A DNA stretch of 64,000 nt from Buddleja alternifolia (taxonomy: Eukaryota; Streptophyta; Magnoliopsida; Lamiales; Scrophulariaceae): positions 2,294,001 through 2,358,000 of the forward strand of contig CM033402.1 in NCBI GenBank assembly GCA_019426215.1, read 5' to 3'. The position numbers and the translations under genes are program-made. The notes under the pieces were generated by a model. That model was not told where the DNA came from, ran no database searches, and was given only the letters and a program-made list of their open reading frames with translations. Every line of letters starts with the position of its first letter. The first letter of the stretch is position 1. Of the stretch, positions 44,579-56,907 are shown in pieces.

Positions 44579-47500
44579 TCAGGCTTCACGGTATTTTGTC
44601 AAATCAAATGTCAATGTCCTCGAACACCTGGAACAAAAACATGTCGATTACTACACAACATAAATAGATAGGATATGCATGCACATCATCATATATTGGA
44701 TAATTAACACGAGCAGAAATTAACACACACGCCCTATCAGATATGACAACTAGAAAAATAGGATGTAATCTGCTTTTTTACATGCTTTTATAGACATGGG
44801 GTGAAGTTGTAATATGTTTTTATTGACCGGAAATATAGTATTTCTCAAGCTTGTTTTTCAATTAGGGTCTCACATTGGGGTGTTTATGTAATATACCTAA
44901 ATAGAATTGATGAGCGAAAAAAGCCAGTAACTAGAAGACAACATAAAGACGGATTCTCACCCTCTGTCGGAATCCCTATAAACACCAACCAAAGCCTCCG
45001 CTTGTCGTAAAAGTTATCCTTGAGCGAAATCACGATGCTCTGAAAACCCGATCCAAATCAACATCTAGGTCCAGCCTTGCTCCTCCACCAAAGATTTTGA
45101 TCTGATAAAACTAGCAACTTTGGCAACATTTAAATTATCTAATGCAGCATCCACTTCGTCCAATATAAAAAATGGTGAGGCCTGAAACTGCACAATCCGG
45201 GATAAAAAGTGAGAGACTCAATATTTAGTAATTAGTTCAAATATATCTTCTAAAACTACAATTCCTAAATGGAAATGAAAATATGAGAAAGAAAATACAA
45301 ATAAATCAACTATTTTATATATAAGCCAAAATGTCATGTTAAATTCGTCAAAAACTGAAAGCCATGATACCTTGTTCACATCCAATTCAAAGTAATAAGG
45401 AGGCAGAAAATTTCAAGAAGCTTTCCAGTAAAAAATTAAAAATAAAACAGAAAATCAAGATCCAATAGAAGAATTCTTTGGGCACATTAATAGATAGTCT
45501 TCCTTGAACTTTTTCGCTTTTCCATTAGTACATACCTGGGGATGGAGAAGAGTAATGCAAGTGCAGCAACTGTCTTCTCACCACCAGATAGTTGTGACAT
45601 ATCACGATACGCTTTTGGTGGCATAGCACTATACTTGATTCCATATAGATATGGCTCGTCTGGGGTTCTCCAAGTTCAGATATGCTGTCCCACCCACTGC
45701 ATGCGTACTGCTCACCCCACCCACAGAGTGTGTATTGCTTTTTGTGAGTTCATTGTAAATTTTGTCGATGTGCAGAGATGTGGTCGAAGGCTTCCATAAA
45801 TAGTTGATGCCTGGACCAACTTGAAAGTCAGCATTCCTTGAGAATCTAAGATAAATAGAGATTGATGATGTGGTAATGGATGCAGGAGAGCATAAGCTGA
45901 GGATTTACATGCCATATAGGTAAAGCATAATGCCGAACCCAAACATTTCGCCAATCTAAGACTTCTCGTTTCCAAGGGAGGGGCAAACAGTCCCCGTAGA
46001 AGAAAGTTAGGTATGACTCAAAGGTTGACGATAGGGGAGAGGAAGGCATAAATATGACTGCATATGCACGTGCATAGAAAGATCATATATGGAATGGTAA
46101 AGATAAATCAAAGGTTGTGCGTCATCTTTTTCCAAATGCTTACTGTTGTCTTTGATTTGATGGGTTGGGAGGGAAGGATTCAAATCCACAATAATAATAC
46201 ATTGAGCCTCTGTGGATAAGTTAATGTTACAATGATTTGAAATACTTGAGCTCCCATATTGAGCAATTTATGGAGTCATTATGGTGGATTTCCAAAATGC
46301 ACCTAATACAGAGTCATTCGAAGTCCTTCCATCCAAATGCAATCTAGGGGAAGAGCACTAAGAAATGCAGCAAAGACCATTGCATCAAAGCAAGGCCTCA
46401 ACATAGCAATTTCAGTTATAAAATTAAGAAATATAACGCAGTAAGGTCTGTGCACATATATGCTACCATGTCTACAATAAAAATTCTGGATGTCAGGAAA
46501 TTCTTTGCTTTTGTTTTATTAATGGGAGTGAACAGAAAGTATGAGAAGGTAATGGGAAGATATTTCCTCATCAAACAAAAAGTTATAGAGTTGTTATAAA
46601 CGCATCCAGCATCATTATCTGGTCCAATAAGGAGAATCGATGTATTTAGAGCTATCACCTAGGTGTCAATATTTCTATATTGATTATCTCCTAGAATTAG
46701 AGTACCTCATCTGCTTATTCTGTTGTATTCAGCAGTATTTTGTTCTGCTCATCTCTTGCAGCTTCCATTCTTAGATGCAGCTCTTTCCTTCTCCAAACAC
46801 AGCCTCATACTGATCCAGTGCCTTCAAATTTGGAGCAGTTCTTCCAATTTCAGCAATCAAGGCAGCGATTTTCTGTGTGAATTCTGCTTCAATCTTCTCC
46901 CTTCAGATGGTTTGACTTCGTGAAGAGATCTACTCAATGTACTAAAATCAAAAAAAGGGCCCTCGGATCCAGTTTCCATAGCATCAGCATCTATGGGAAG
47001 AGTTATATGTTCTAGTTTCACACTTCTCCATTATTTCTTGCTTCCGGAAAGTCAATGCTCTATCAGAGTCTCCTGTTAATCAACAACAAACATCCCAAAA
47101 CAACAAAAAATCGATAATAAATATCAATTAATCAAATTCTTAACCTTAGAAATGAAGGGTAATTTATCCAAAATGTTAATCTTACTTTGGATTTTTTCGA
47201 TGGAAACTTTATAGAAGGAAGTTTGAGATTGAAAAATATTTCAGGGCTTTTTTCGACAAAAAAATTATTTAGGGGGTTCTAATAATTATCCCAAATCCAA
47301 AATAAACCACTCATATTATAAGCAAAGAAATCAACATGATAATCTATTATGTTCGAATCTTATTACTCTAGCCATTCTAAATGACAATAAATAGAACAGG
47401 GTATAATAAGAAATTGACTAAAAACTTAACTTAATAGTTTCTCCTCCTAAATTTGAACTTTGATGAGAAGCCATTAGAGAAAGATAGTTTACTAAGGTAA

Positions 47501-48215
47501 TATATGGTAGTTCGCAAGAGTAGTTCTGAAGGAAATTAGCCCATATGACGAACCTTAGACTTAATTTGACGATTGTGCTGGTAAGGTTTGATGTAGCAGC
47601 AGAGATCTTTTTCTTCCAAGCCTGGATATCACTTTCACATCCTCCGCTTTTGATTTCCACTCTAATAAAAGAGAAATGGAGATATACAGTTTGGATTACC
47701 AAAAGTGAACAGTTGGCTCAACAAAAGGGCCTAGAGTGAAGAAAATAACTAGCATTACATAGAAACTGAATGAAGTACAAAAATTTAATATGCTTCCACA
47801 AAGCAATTCAAAACAAAGAATGCATCTTACCTTATCAAACACACCTCGATATAATGCATCAATTGTCTCACTTTAGTTATATAAATGTGTATCGTGACAG
47901 TGAGATGATTACGTGGCTTGCTTGTTGTTTGAGAGTATAATTAGGCATTTTAGTTTAATGCTTAAGGTTGTTATCAGATAGGTTTTAGCAAAAGGAGAAT
48001 TGTTTTTTTCTTTAAAAAAAAGAACAAATAATGTACCTTGTACTCTCATTTAGATCTTCAATCTCAGCATTTGCTGTCTCCGTTGCTGACTTCATTTCAT
48101 TCTGCTTTTCTCAACCTCTTTCAAGCCATTTTTAAGTTAGCTATTGTCGATTCCAGCTTGGCAATGCGGAACCCACGTCTCGTTTCTTTTCATACTCCAA
48201 CCTAACCAAATGCAA
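44579..48215 (-). pseudogene. SMC1: 3' half of an SMC1 cohesin subunit gene
   Basis: SMC1 is an ATPase of the cohesin ring. Recognisable exons, from 5' to 3' on the minus strand, are: about 48035-48215 (coil, RIAKLESTIANLK); about 47545-47660 (DIQAWKKKISAATSNL); about 46748-47075 (SLHEVKPSE, IAALIAEIGRTAPNLKALDQ); 45536-45696 ([12 protein letters not shown] and the ABC signature [16 protein letters not shown]); 44961-45181 (Walker B SPFFILDEVDAALDNLNVAK, SIVISLKDNFYDK); and 44579-44627, ending FDLTKYREA. Splice borders are largely conserved. The N-terminal ATPase half, hinge and first coil are absent. Many one-base indels break the frame, for example near 45655, 46905 and 45000, often in short homopolymers. 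It is a fragment, not a working gene. Confidence 0.85.
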
Positions 48216-48448
48216 TGGATGTAAATACAAGGTTCTGGATAGTTATTGTGCTATAATTCAGTAGGATCTACAATTTGCTTGCTTCTAAACAGTCCTTTTC
48301 TTTTTTCCTAAGACGAATAGTACGAATAGAAATGTAGACATTACATCATATAATTACATCTTAATTACAAAATCTCAAAAGATTTATGGATCATGTAACG
48401 TCTCCCACTCCAATTTTGATCAATACCTATTACATATACTTTTTCCAG

Positions 48449-49918
48449 GGAAAATGGAGCCTGAAGTTAGTTTCACTCAATCGGGAATAATTCCTCTGAT
48501 TTGGGGAAATACTAATCCATTTCAATTAATGAAGACGAGGGTAAAAAAGTACTTTTCAATCTGCAGGAGGCTCTGAGTTTAGGCTTAAGCTCACATTCTC
48601 TGTTCTTCATAACATTGTATCTGGCCTGGCATACACAATACAGTCTGGAAGAAGGGATTGCAAGGTTTGGAATCTAACACATCTTCCATTTCATAGGATT
48701 AGCTGGGACCGAACTCCATTCAAATGCAGATGAATTATACTTGACATGTGATTAATTGGGTTCGGGTCTGAACAAGAATGTAATTATGCTTGAGACATTC
48801 TAGCTTGGACCAAGCTCCATCCGTAATGCAAGTGAATTTATACTTGTATAAGCATGATTTTTTTTGTGTTGCTTTCTTCAATAGCGACCTCATCATTCAT
48901 TAATCCAATCGTGAATGGAACTTTGTAGGATTGGGATCGAAGGATGAAATAATAGGATAAATTTCGATTTTGAAGTTGTATCCTCCACCAAAAAACTAAA
49001 ATGTTTTAAACTTCTATATGTTGGAGGACTACAACATATTCAAGAAATGTTCGATGATTACAAAACGTGTTCTTTCTTGAATGAAATCACATTATCTTCT
49101 ATTGTTGTATAAAAGATTGGCTAAGATTAGGCTGCCATGTTGTTATTATCAATTTACACTAGTATTTCACATGTTTGTTCTTCTACCATATGGTTCGGGA
49201 TTTTGCAGTTGATCAAAGCAGAGGAATGCTAGGCACGTTTGCTCCTCAACGAGAACCGTATGTGCACACCTTAGAGGAGGAGACTACTCCGTCTGGGGTG
49301 CTTGCGAGAGGCGTATACACAGCTAAGCTAAAGGTGCGTGCAGTTTTCAGTTCGTGCTTTTTTTAAAAGGAAAATTACACAAAGACAGCTCACTCATTGT
49401 GTAATTACCAAAACCCCTTCACTTATTGAAATTACCAACATTCCCTAAGGGTCTATTTGTAAGGTTTACAAAATTGTATGAATTTTTTAATACACAAGGG
49501 GTCTAAACCGTGTAATTGTAAGAATGTCTTAACATGGGGGGATTTTATGTAATTTCTAATAAGTGATGGGGGATTTTGGTAATTATACAATAAGTGAGGG
49601 GTTTATATGTAATTTTCCCTCTTTTAAAGAAGAAATTTAGTATATTCCGTTTTGTGCTACAAGTCGTTATAAATATAAAACATTTCTTTGCTTAAATGTC
49701 TTCTGATCTATTAATAGATTCATAAACCTATATCATCCACTACTTGAGATTCAGCATTGCTAACTAATGGTAAAGGCTTTATGTGTCATGGATGGAGAAA
49801 CAATCTACTAACCTATGTTTCCTTTTCGGTTTGTTACATACTTGTGCAGTTTGAAGACGACGACAAAAGACGCCATATGGAGCTCAATTACTCCTTTGAG
49901 ATACGAAAAAGATGGTAG
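48449..49918 (+). pseudogene. 3' exons of a Rho GDP-dissociation inhibitor gene
   Basis: RhoGDI binds prenylated ROP GTPases and keeps them soluble. Three exons are seen: 48449-48664 (MEPEV, RLKLTFSVLHNIVSGL), 49209-49333 (MLGTFAPQREPYVHTLEEET, TPSGVLARGVYTAKLK) and 49850-49918 (FEDDDKRRHMELNYSFEIRK, stop). Borders are GT-AG and the phases match. The N-terminal regulatory arm and the first part of the fold are missing. Exon 1 of the fragment has two apparent one-base deletions, near 48568 (G run) and near 48640 (A run). The last two exons are clean. It lies back to back with the SMC1 relic and in the opposite direction. Confidence 0.85.
49369..49612. mobile_element. MITE in a RhoGDI intron
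   Basis: The left arm (GGAAAATTACACAAAGACAG, then TGTAATTACCAAAACC) pairs with the right arm (GGTAATTATACAATAAGTGA, then TAATTTTCCC). Same family as 56908-57127. A flanking TTTTAAA-type repeat is suggestive only. Confidence 0.65.
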
Positions 49919-51420
49919 CCTCGTTAAGACTCTATTCTTATTGCTAAATCTAGAGTCAAACTTTGGAAAAAGAATAGTTTTTCCGTCTTCTTGAAGAGTT
50001 AATTTATGAATTTCTTGTGTGTATCGGTTAATCTAGAAATGAACTATGATTTTCTCTTCGACTCATGTTTCAGATTACAGATTTGTTGATTGATATCCAA
50101 ATATAAGTTATGTCAGTGTTATATCTATGTGGTACAGTGATATGCTGCAAAATTGTACATTGCTCATTTTTGGCATCCTCAAATTTAAATCATGGAGGAA
50201 GCCCTCATCTTAATCCCATTTTTGAAGTGTTAACCAACCATATTCTGCGTAAGAGTTGTCTTAAATCAGATTATCATGAAAAATTTATACGAGACCTATG
50301 GGACAAGATGAAAGCATGCTTAGGGTGAGTTTGACTCAGCTTTTGCATATTGATTATGATAAAAGTTAGGATTTACAGTTTTTTCAAAACATGTTAAAAA
50401 ATGTCCAAATGAGATTATCGGAAAGGGGGCCAAACACATAAAAAATTCCGGTTAAGAGTTTAAACGCAATTTTTTGTGGTTAAGAGTTCAAACACAATTT
50501 TTTGCGTTCCAAAAGTTGATCCTCTTACTAGGAAGCTCCAAGGGATGGGGACTTTTAGGTTGGAATTTCATTTGACAGAAGAGGAAGACAAACTTAGGAT
50601 GCTTTTCTTTATTGTATTTTTAAGACTTCGGAAATTGGCTTGGAAAATTAAAGAAAGTAGGAAGAAAATGTGACTTGTAATCAGGACACCTAATTGATAA
50701 TGGCGGGGACTTCTCCCAAAAAAGTTTTGTGCATCTGTAACATGGTTCATAAAGGATCAACAAACAATTTCCTCCGAGAGTTTACATTCAATCATCTTAA
50801 ATTCTATCATTTGAAGTAAAAGATATTGAATTTTGGTTGTGAAAATGAAACGTAGCAAAAAGTGAAGTATAAAATACTATCATCTGAAGTGATGAGTTAA
50901 TCGTCCTTACAGTCTGCTTGGTTCAAGAACTTTGATATAAATCTGCAGCAAATTTAAATAAATACAAATTTACAAAATTATTTGTTTGTCTAGGGAAAAC
51001 AATGGAAAAAATAATGGCGAGGAGGAATGTGATGATTTTGTTGGAACTTGAGATGTCGCCCTCGTGTATTTCTCTAATTTTGCTCACCTTTTTATACCAG
51101 AAAAATGAGTTATTCTATTTTCACACTAATTTTTTTCTTAATATTTTCACCAACAATCGAAAAACCAAAATTGTTTCCTCTAACAAATTTTTCAAATTTT
51201 TCGAAGAAACTTAATTGTAAGATTTACAAGTAATGCATCAAAAGGTCTGCTGAAGAATTCCTTAGTCTGCAGTACATAATCATATTTGTATTACGATCAA
51301 TATTGATTCGAAATGACCTACTATACATAATATTTGAACTTTTTTTGCATTTGAAATTACCTATTATCCAAAAAGTATATGTTGGGAGAAGATGATTAAA
51401 TGATTGAGAAGAAAATTAGA
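49919..51420. other. Intergenic DNA
   Basis: No supported gene. The short frames at 50110-50328, 50476-50673 and 51002-51214 have no recognisable similarity. Confidence 0.35.
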
Positions 51421-51690
51421 CCTGTATTCACAATGTTCAGCCCAAGCACACCGCGCTTTTCCATAATCTCAATAGCAGTCGTCATCCCTAAGAGGTCCAC
51501 GAGTAGCTGTTCATGAAAAACCACGAGGGCGGAATAGTAAGAAGACGGCGATAATGAATACAACGGAAACGAAAAGCAAGAGTTGAAACGTTAAAGACCT
51601 TTTCTGACAAATTTGGATTTTTTATCTGGATGACTATCATGCCACATCTCGAGCCAAAGTTCCTGCAATGTTCCTGTGATTTGCTGCATT
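51421..51690 (-). pseudogene. Two conserved-looking exons of an unidentified gene
   Basis: On the minus strand two stretches read like protein with plausible splice borders. One, around 51610-51690, includes TGTLQELWLEMWHDSHPDKK. The other, around 51421-51530, includes HEQLLVDLLGMTTAIEIMEK and ends NIVNTG before a GTCTAA donor. I do not recognise the family. No neighbouring exons were found. Confidence 0.35.
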
Positions 51691-51769
51691 TGAGATAAGT
51701 TAATCAGATGAAATAGGTTATAGAGAATTAAAATTTGGAATCATGTGAAAACGAACAATGAATCTATAC

Positions 51770-52754
51770 TAGTGTTTTAAAGGGCGAAGGCACGGGACGA
51801 GACGTTTCATATCTCCCAGGACGGGGCGTAAGTCGTGTAGGGCGTAAGCCGTTTTTTGGTTTTTTATATTAAAAAAATATAATATAATGTTAAAAATTGA
51901 TTCAAATTAGCAAAAAATTACAAAAATTGATAGAAAAAATTAAGGAAAAAAGATTAAGATGAAGAATTTAAAAAATAATATTTTCAACCATGCGAGCTAA
52001 AAGTTGAACTATTGCCTAATACTCTTATTTAAAATCATTATCTTCATCTGTATCCAATTCATTAGAACATTTTCCTCCAAAAGATGGTGGACTTTGGCTT
52101 GGAACTTGGAACAAGTCAGGACCCAAAATCATTATAATTGGGTTGAAACAACCTAGGTGTAGTGACATGCCTCAAGAATTTGAAATATTTTGAGACGACC
52201 GGGACTTGTCAATTTGTTCATAAACGGGAGTCTAGACGCTATTGAGTATTCTGAAAAAGGTCTAGAAAAGTCTAGAAGACTCTTGAAAATGCTAGATTAA
52301 TGTAGATCCTTACGAAGAGTTCTAGAACTGTATATATAGATTGTCTTTAGATTATTCTAGTTAGTGGTAGAAGTATGCAGAATATCGAAGAGATGTGTGA
52401 ACCTCTCTAGAAACAGGTGAATATGATGGAGAGTCTCTCCCACATCCGTAGGACCAAATGAATCTACACCATTCATTATGGAGGTGGATTAGTATAAATA
52501 GATGTAGAAGTGTCCTTTGTAAATCAACCAAATCTAAAACCAAGTGTAGAAACAATTAGTGTAGTATTTTCTAAATCTCCCAAGTTGTGGGGTAGAAAAA
52601 AGCGTGCCCTGACACCCAGGGAGTATGCCCCACCTCATTGGGTGTATCCTCAACAGGAGTTGCTCTTCCTCCATTGCCGTAGGGTGTTTTGGCAATGCCC
52701 TGCCACTAGACAAGCCCCGGGGCGCGCGCCCCGGCAATGCTTTTTAAAACACTG
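51770..52754. mobile_element. hAT-like element with 8-bp duplication
   Basis: Ends TAGTGTTTTAAAGGGCG and TTTTTAAAACACTG are inverse. The 8-bp repeat ATCTATAC flanks it at 51762-51769 and 52755-52762. The inner edges are GC-rich (GGGGCGCGCGCCCC near 52720). The middle (about 52130-52560) looks like an inserted LTR fragment with AGTATAAATAGATG. No transposase. Confidence 0.7.
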
Positions 52755-53079
52755 ATCTATACCTAAGTAAATAGATGCGGGTAGTTTTCTTTAAAAAGAA
52801 GTATGTTAAATCAACCATGAATTTCAGATATGTTCTATTCATTCAAGTTGCAGAAATTGGAGTTCCGCAGACTGGCAGTACAACAAGGAAGAGTGATGAT
52901 CTTGATAGACAACAAAATAAGAAACCCACAAAAAAGGATCTTTTTTGGATTAACATTATTCTGAATGATCTATTGAGGATTAACATTATTCAGAATTATC
53001 ACGATGGTATCATATTATCGTCTTGATATCAATCTTAGCCGGTTTAACATAATATGATACGTCACACAATTGAATTACC
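52755..53079. other. 3' flank of the PSAT relic
   Basis: No gene recognised; the plus-strand frame at 52775-53026 is unsupported. Confidence 0.35.
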
Positions 53080-53174
53080 TTTATCAAGCTCCCAAACTGC
53101 TGTTTTCTTTCCTGAAATACTTTCAGAGTCTTCATAATAAGTTATGTACTTCACTCTTAAATGATTTTGTCATG

Positions 53175-54095
53175 TTGGGAATAATATCCATTTTAGGTTG
53201 ACGTTCAGCATTTAAATGCACTTTGACATCTTAACCATCATGTTCTGACTGCAATTTGTCAATAGATTTTGTTAATCATTTACATACAATTGGCTGAGTT
53301 GGAGAAAAAATTAATCCAAAAGATTTATACCTAGTTTATTTTTTAACTAATCATCTCTGAAATACTTTCAGAATTTTGTACTTCACCCAACGTTAGATCC
53401 AAGTAAGATCATAAACTTCACATTACAATTTAAAGAATGAACCAATCCCAATTACAGATTTTTTTAAAATGTAAAATTATACGATGCAGCTGAAAATATC
53501 TCCAACAACTTCACAACTAACAATAACTCTTGATTGATGTGTAACAGATTTCAACTCTTCAAAACGACACCGGTCATATAAGTTGTTCATTGTTTATTTA
53601 TGTAAAATCTCATTTTTTCCCTTCCTTCTCGTGCTTTTTCTCTCACGGGAATCAATACATGCACCTTTTCTCTGAGGCTGACATGTCCACCCTGACACAT
53701 CAGCCTTCCCGAGGGTAGTACAGGGCGCCTGCATTGCCTCCATTCTGCGGAAAGGCGATGCAGGCGATTGCATCGCCTCCATTCGGTTGGATGTGGCGGG
53801 AAATTGTAAATGGGAGAACTTGAGAAAAAATGGAAGCTTGAAGAAATTTTTCCGAATGACTCAAAATATCTTTTCTCCACCCATTTCCGCCCCATTCAGC
53901 TCCGTCAACTCCGACTCCGCGGCCCCTACAACCATTTCTTTAAGCGATTGAATCGCATTATAAAATGTATAACGCCCATTTTCCTGATTTCATCTTGGGA
54001 ATAATATCCATTTCAGGCCAATATTCAACATTTAAATGCACTTGTACATTTGAATTATCATGTTCTGACTACAATTTGTCAATAGATTGTTTTTA
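53175..54095 (-). repeat. Duplicated last exon of the PSAT relic
   Basis: The exon start (SEHD..., VHLN, MDIIP) is present at 53160-53275 and again at about 53997-54095. The following part (VKY...ESIS) is present at 53080-53160 and, degenerate, near 53365-53400. About 600 bp of unrelated DNA, with GGCGATGCAGGCGATTGCAT near 53750, splits the second copy. Confidence 0.6.
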
Positions 54096-54690
54096 ACAAA
54101 AATTGACCCGAAAAAACTTACACCCTAGTTCGATATTTTAATCAGCTAAGTGTTACAGACTTAATCTCTTACAAAAGTCTCGTGCGACACTTAGCTCTCT
54201 CGATCCGCCTCTTGTTTGTCTCGCTAAGTCAGCCTCACTCAACTCGCGTTTGTATACTAAAAGAGAAAATGGTAAACAAAGAACACAAAAAGCTTTAGAG
54301 GAAAGCTCCGAGTATTTTATTAGCTATCAATTGATTGGATGATTTATAAATGATATCCTTCCCCCTATTTATACAACTGCACCTACTCGATGGACGATAG
54401 TGATCGATCTAATATGACTACTAAGACTGATCATCTAGAGATTTCCTATTCTATATATTTACAAGTATTCTTCTAGAGATGTTCTATAGACATTCTAGAC
54501 TACTTATATAGAAAACTTCTACAAGTTTCCTACACTACCATATATACATGTAGTTGCAGAGATGTGCATTTGGAACCTCCAAATGGGAAGAGGTCTTGAA
54601 AATGGTCGGGACGTGACATATGATAAGACTGACATTGCAAATCCAATTTATGATTCGGTAGATGCAATTTAAAGAGTTAAACTTACTAAT
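54096..54690. other. Unidentified insertion or intron in the PSAT relic
   Basis: AT-rich with repeated TTCTAGA/TCTAGA phrases, similar in style to 52230-52340, so probably LTR-derived. No frame. Confidence 0.35.
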
Positions 54691-55252
54691 AACTGAGGAG
54701 CTCTTGTTATGTTCACTTTTGATCCTAGCCAATTCTTGCACCAAGAGAGGGAATGGTATGGTACATGTCAACAAGAATATCAGCAAGCAAAACAGAAGCA
54801 CAAGCTTAAAAATAAGAACATTTTAATTTCGAGAATACTATATAAAGCACAGAACTCTGCTCTATACTTAATCATATACCGTCTCATCACCACTTGCAGC
54901 ACCGGGTTTTCCATCAACCAGATTCCCAGACCTAAATCAACGATAAACCAACAAATTAAAATCAAGGAATCTGTAGTAATTAAAGTTCCATGCAGTGAGG
55001 CAAGTTCTCAAACATTGTGTTTCTGTTTAATAATTGCAGTGTTATATCAACACTATGTAATGCTCGTTTTCAAACTTATAGAGATGAGAATCATAATGTC
55101 AATCATTTTAACAATACAGATTATAAAGATGTGAATCAAACGTCAAGCGAAATAAATGTCTAATGACTAGTAGTACAATTCTTCATACCATGCTGTTCAG
55201 ATGCACATGATAGTCACCTGGAATATAAAGATCCTTCCATCTCATATACGAC

Positions 55253-56320
55253 CAGGGACGGATCCAGGATTGGCTTCTTGGGGGGGGCCGAAGTGTATTA
55301 AAGGAAATTTTTTTGACAATATTTATGAGTATATATATAAGCTTATTTTAGTTTTAACAAATAAATAAAATAAAAATTATCATAAGTAAGAAAAACAAAA
55401 AAAACTTTCAATAAACATTTATTTCGAAATATAAAGCTAACTCTTCAAAAAGCTTATCGAAGTTGTACATGCCGTTCTTTTATATCATAAAATTCATCTA
55501 CAATAGAATTTTTTTTTTCTTTTTTAAGCAACATCTATAATAGACTTTGAGTAACTAAAATCATATAATTGAATAAGTGAAAACATAAAAATATTTATTA
55601 TATTTTAACGAGTGTTTAACTCGTACATAAAAATACAATTGAAAATAATAACTATATATTATGATTATATTATCTTATGAAAACTACTCAATCAAAAAAT
55701 AAATAAATACATTAAAATAAAAATAATTAGTATAAACTTGAAAACAAGCTAAAGAACATGTAATTCTCTACACTAAAAAGTAAAGCTATTACTTACTAAA
55801 AGTCTTTCAAAATTATAAATAATATAATATAGTTCGTTCACACCTTGCGATGGATAAACTAAAATAATTGAATGATAATTAACGTTTTCTTGTATATTTT
55901 CACTTCTCAAATCTCAACTATCCATTTTTATAGTCTTTAGGAAAAATATAATTCTAATTTTAATAATAACATGGGAGAAGTTTAAAAGAAAAAGTCTTTA
56001 TTAATTTTAATCCACATTAACATGTTAGAAATTCGATGTCCTTATAATTGAGAAGAAACATGCACTTTTTAATTGAGTAAAGAGTTTAAAAACAAAAAAT
56101 GCATAAGGGAAGGACAGGTGGATTCGAACCCTGCCCCTCTAGGAATTAACAAATATGGTGCTCTTCAAAAGAGCACTCTCACCAACTCTACCAAGGCTGC
56201 CATTGCTACCTATTGAGAACTGAAGCCTTATATTCTTGGGAGGGCCTTATTATAAATTTATACGCCCACTATAGAAAAAATTCGAAGTCTTGACCCCGGC
56301 CCCCCCTAAATCCGTCCCTG
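55253..56320. mobile_element. hAT element inserted in a PSAT exon
   Basis: 1068 bp with ends CAGGGACGGATCCAGG and TAAATCCGTCCCTG, a classic hAT terminal type, and a perfect 8-bp target repeat TATACGAC at 55245-55252 and 56321-56328. It interrupts the exon that encodes the SGKPYPDN...YEMEGSL stretch. No transposase is encoded. Confidence 0.9.
56112..56206 (-). other. tRNA-like sequence inside the hAT element
   Basis: On the minus strand an A-box-like TGGTAGAGTTGG and a perfect B box GGTTCGAATCC are spaced as in a tRNA gene with a long insert. A poly(A) tail and target repeats are not obvious. It may be a tRNA pseudogene or SINE head carried by the hAT element. Confidence 0.45.
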
Positions 56321-56395
56321 TATACGACATCAGTTATTATACAGTTATCGGGATAAGGCTTCCCACTTGACGCGTAATAGTAACCAACCTATTTT

Positions 56396-56628
56396 TTTTT
56401 TTTTTTTTTTTTGGAAATCCCAGTGTAAATCTCCGCCAGTCACCCAGCAAAGCAAACCTGCCCACACGCAATAGCCCGCAAACCACGTATGGGGGTAAGC
56501 CGCCCTAGGTTACCCATAGGCGACGGGCTCGATAAGCGCAGGGCTCCAAGGGGAGGATATAGGGGAAATACCCCCAATCCCCACACCTGGGTTTCGAACC
56601 CGGGTGGGTTCTCACGGCCGAAGGCCTT
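56396..56628 (-). mobile_element. SINE inserted at a PSAT intron-exon border
   Basis: Minus-strand SINE of about 233 bp with B box GGGTTCGAAACCC and a poly(A) tail (T run at about 56396-56412). The perfect 16-bp repeat GTAACCAACCTATTTT at 56380-56395 and 56629-56644 duplicates the splice acceptor and first codons of a PSAT exon. Confidence 0.88.
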
Positions 56629-56907
56629 GTAACCAACCTATTTTGCCACACGATAGGTAACAAAAGACATCATCAGTATCGAAGTTTGCCTTGTAATGGC
56701 TTCATAAACGACGAGGAATTACCTCAGTTTTGGAATCTATTCCATATATACAAAAGATGTTCTTCAGAGGTGGTCTGTCCCATGGTGTTAAAGGATTCAT
56801 AACTGGATCATTGTGATATGATCTGAAATTTAATGAGGATTAGCTATAGAATGCTTTGGCCATAAGGCCTCATTGTCTTAGATTATTGACTTGATTATAA
56901 TATTTTT

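Noticed and set aside
53587..53895. Minus-strand frames at 53.6-53.9 kb
   Set aside because: They lie in unrelated DNA that splits a duplicated PSAT exon and have no recognisable similarity.
56112..56206. Functional tRNA gene
   Set aside because: The A and B boxes are tRNA-like, but the cloverleaf does not close and the segment lies inside a transposon.
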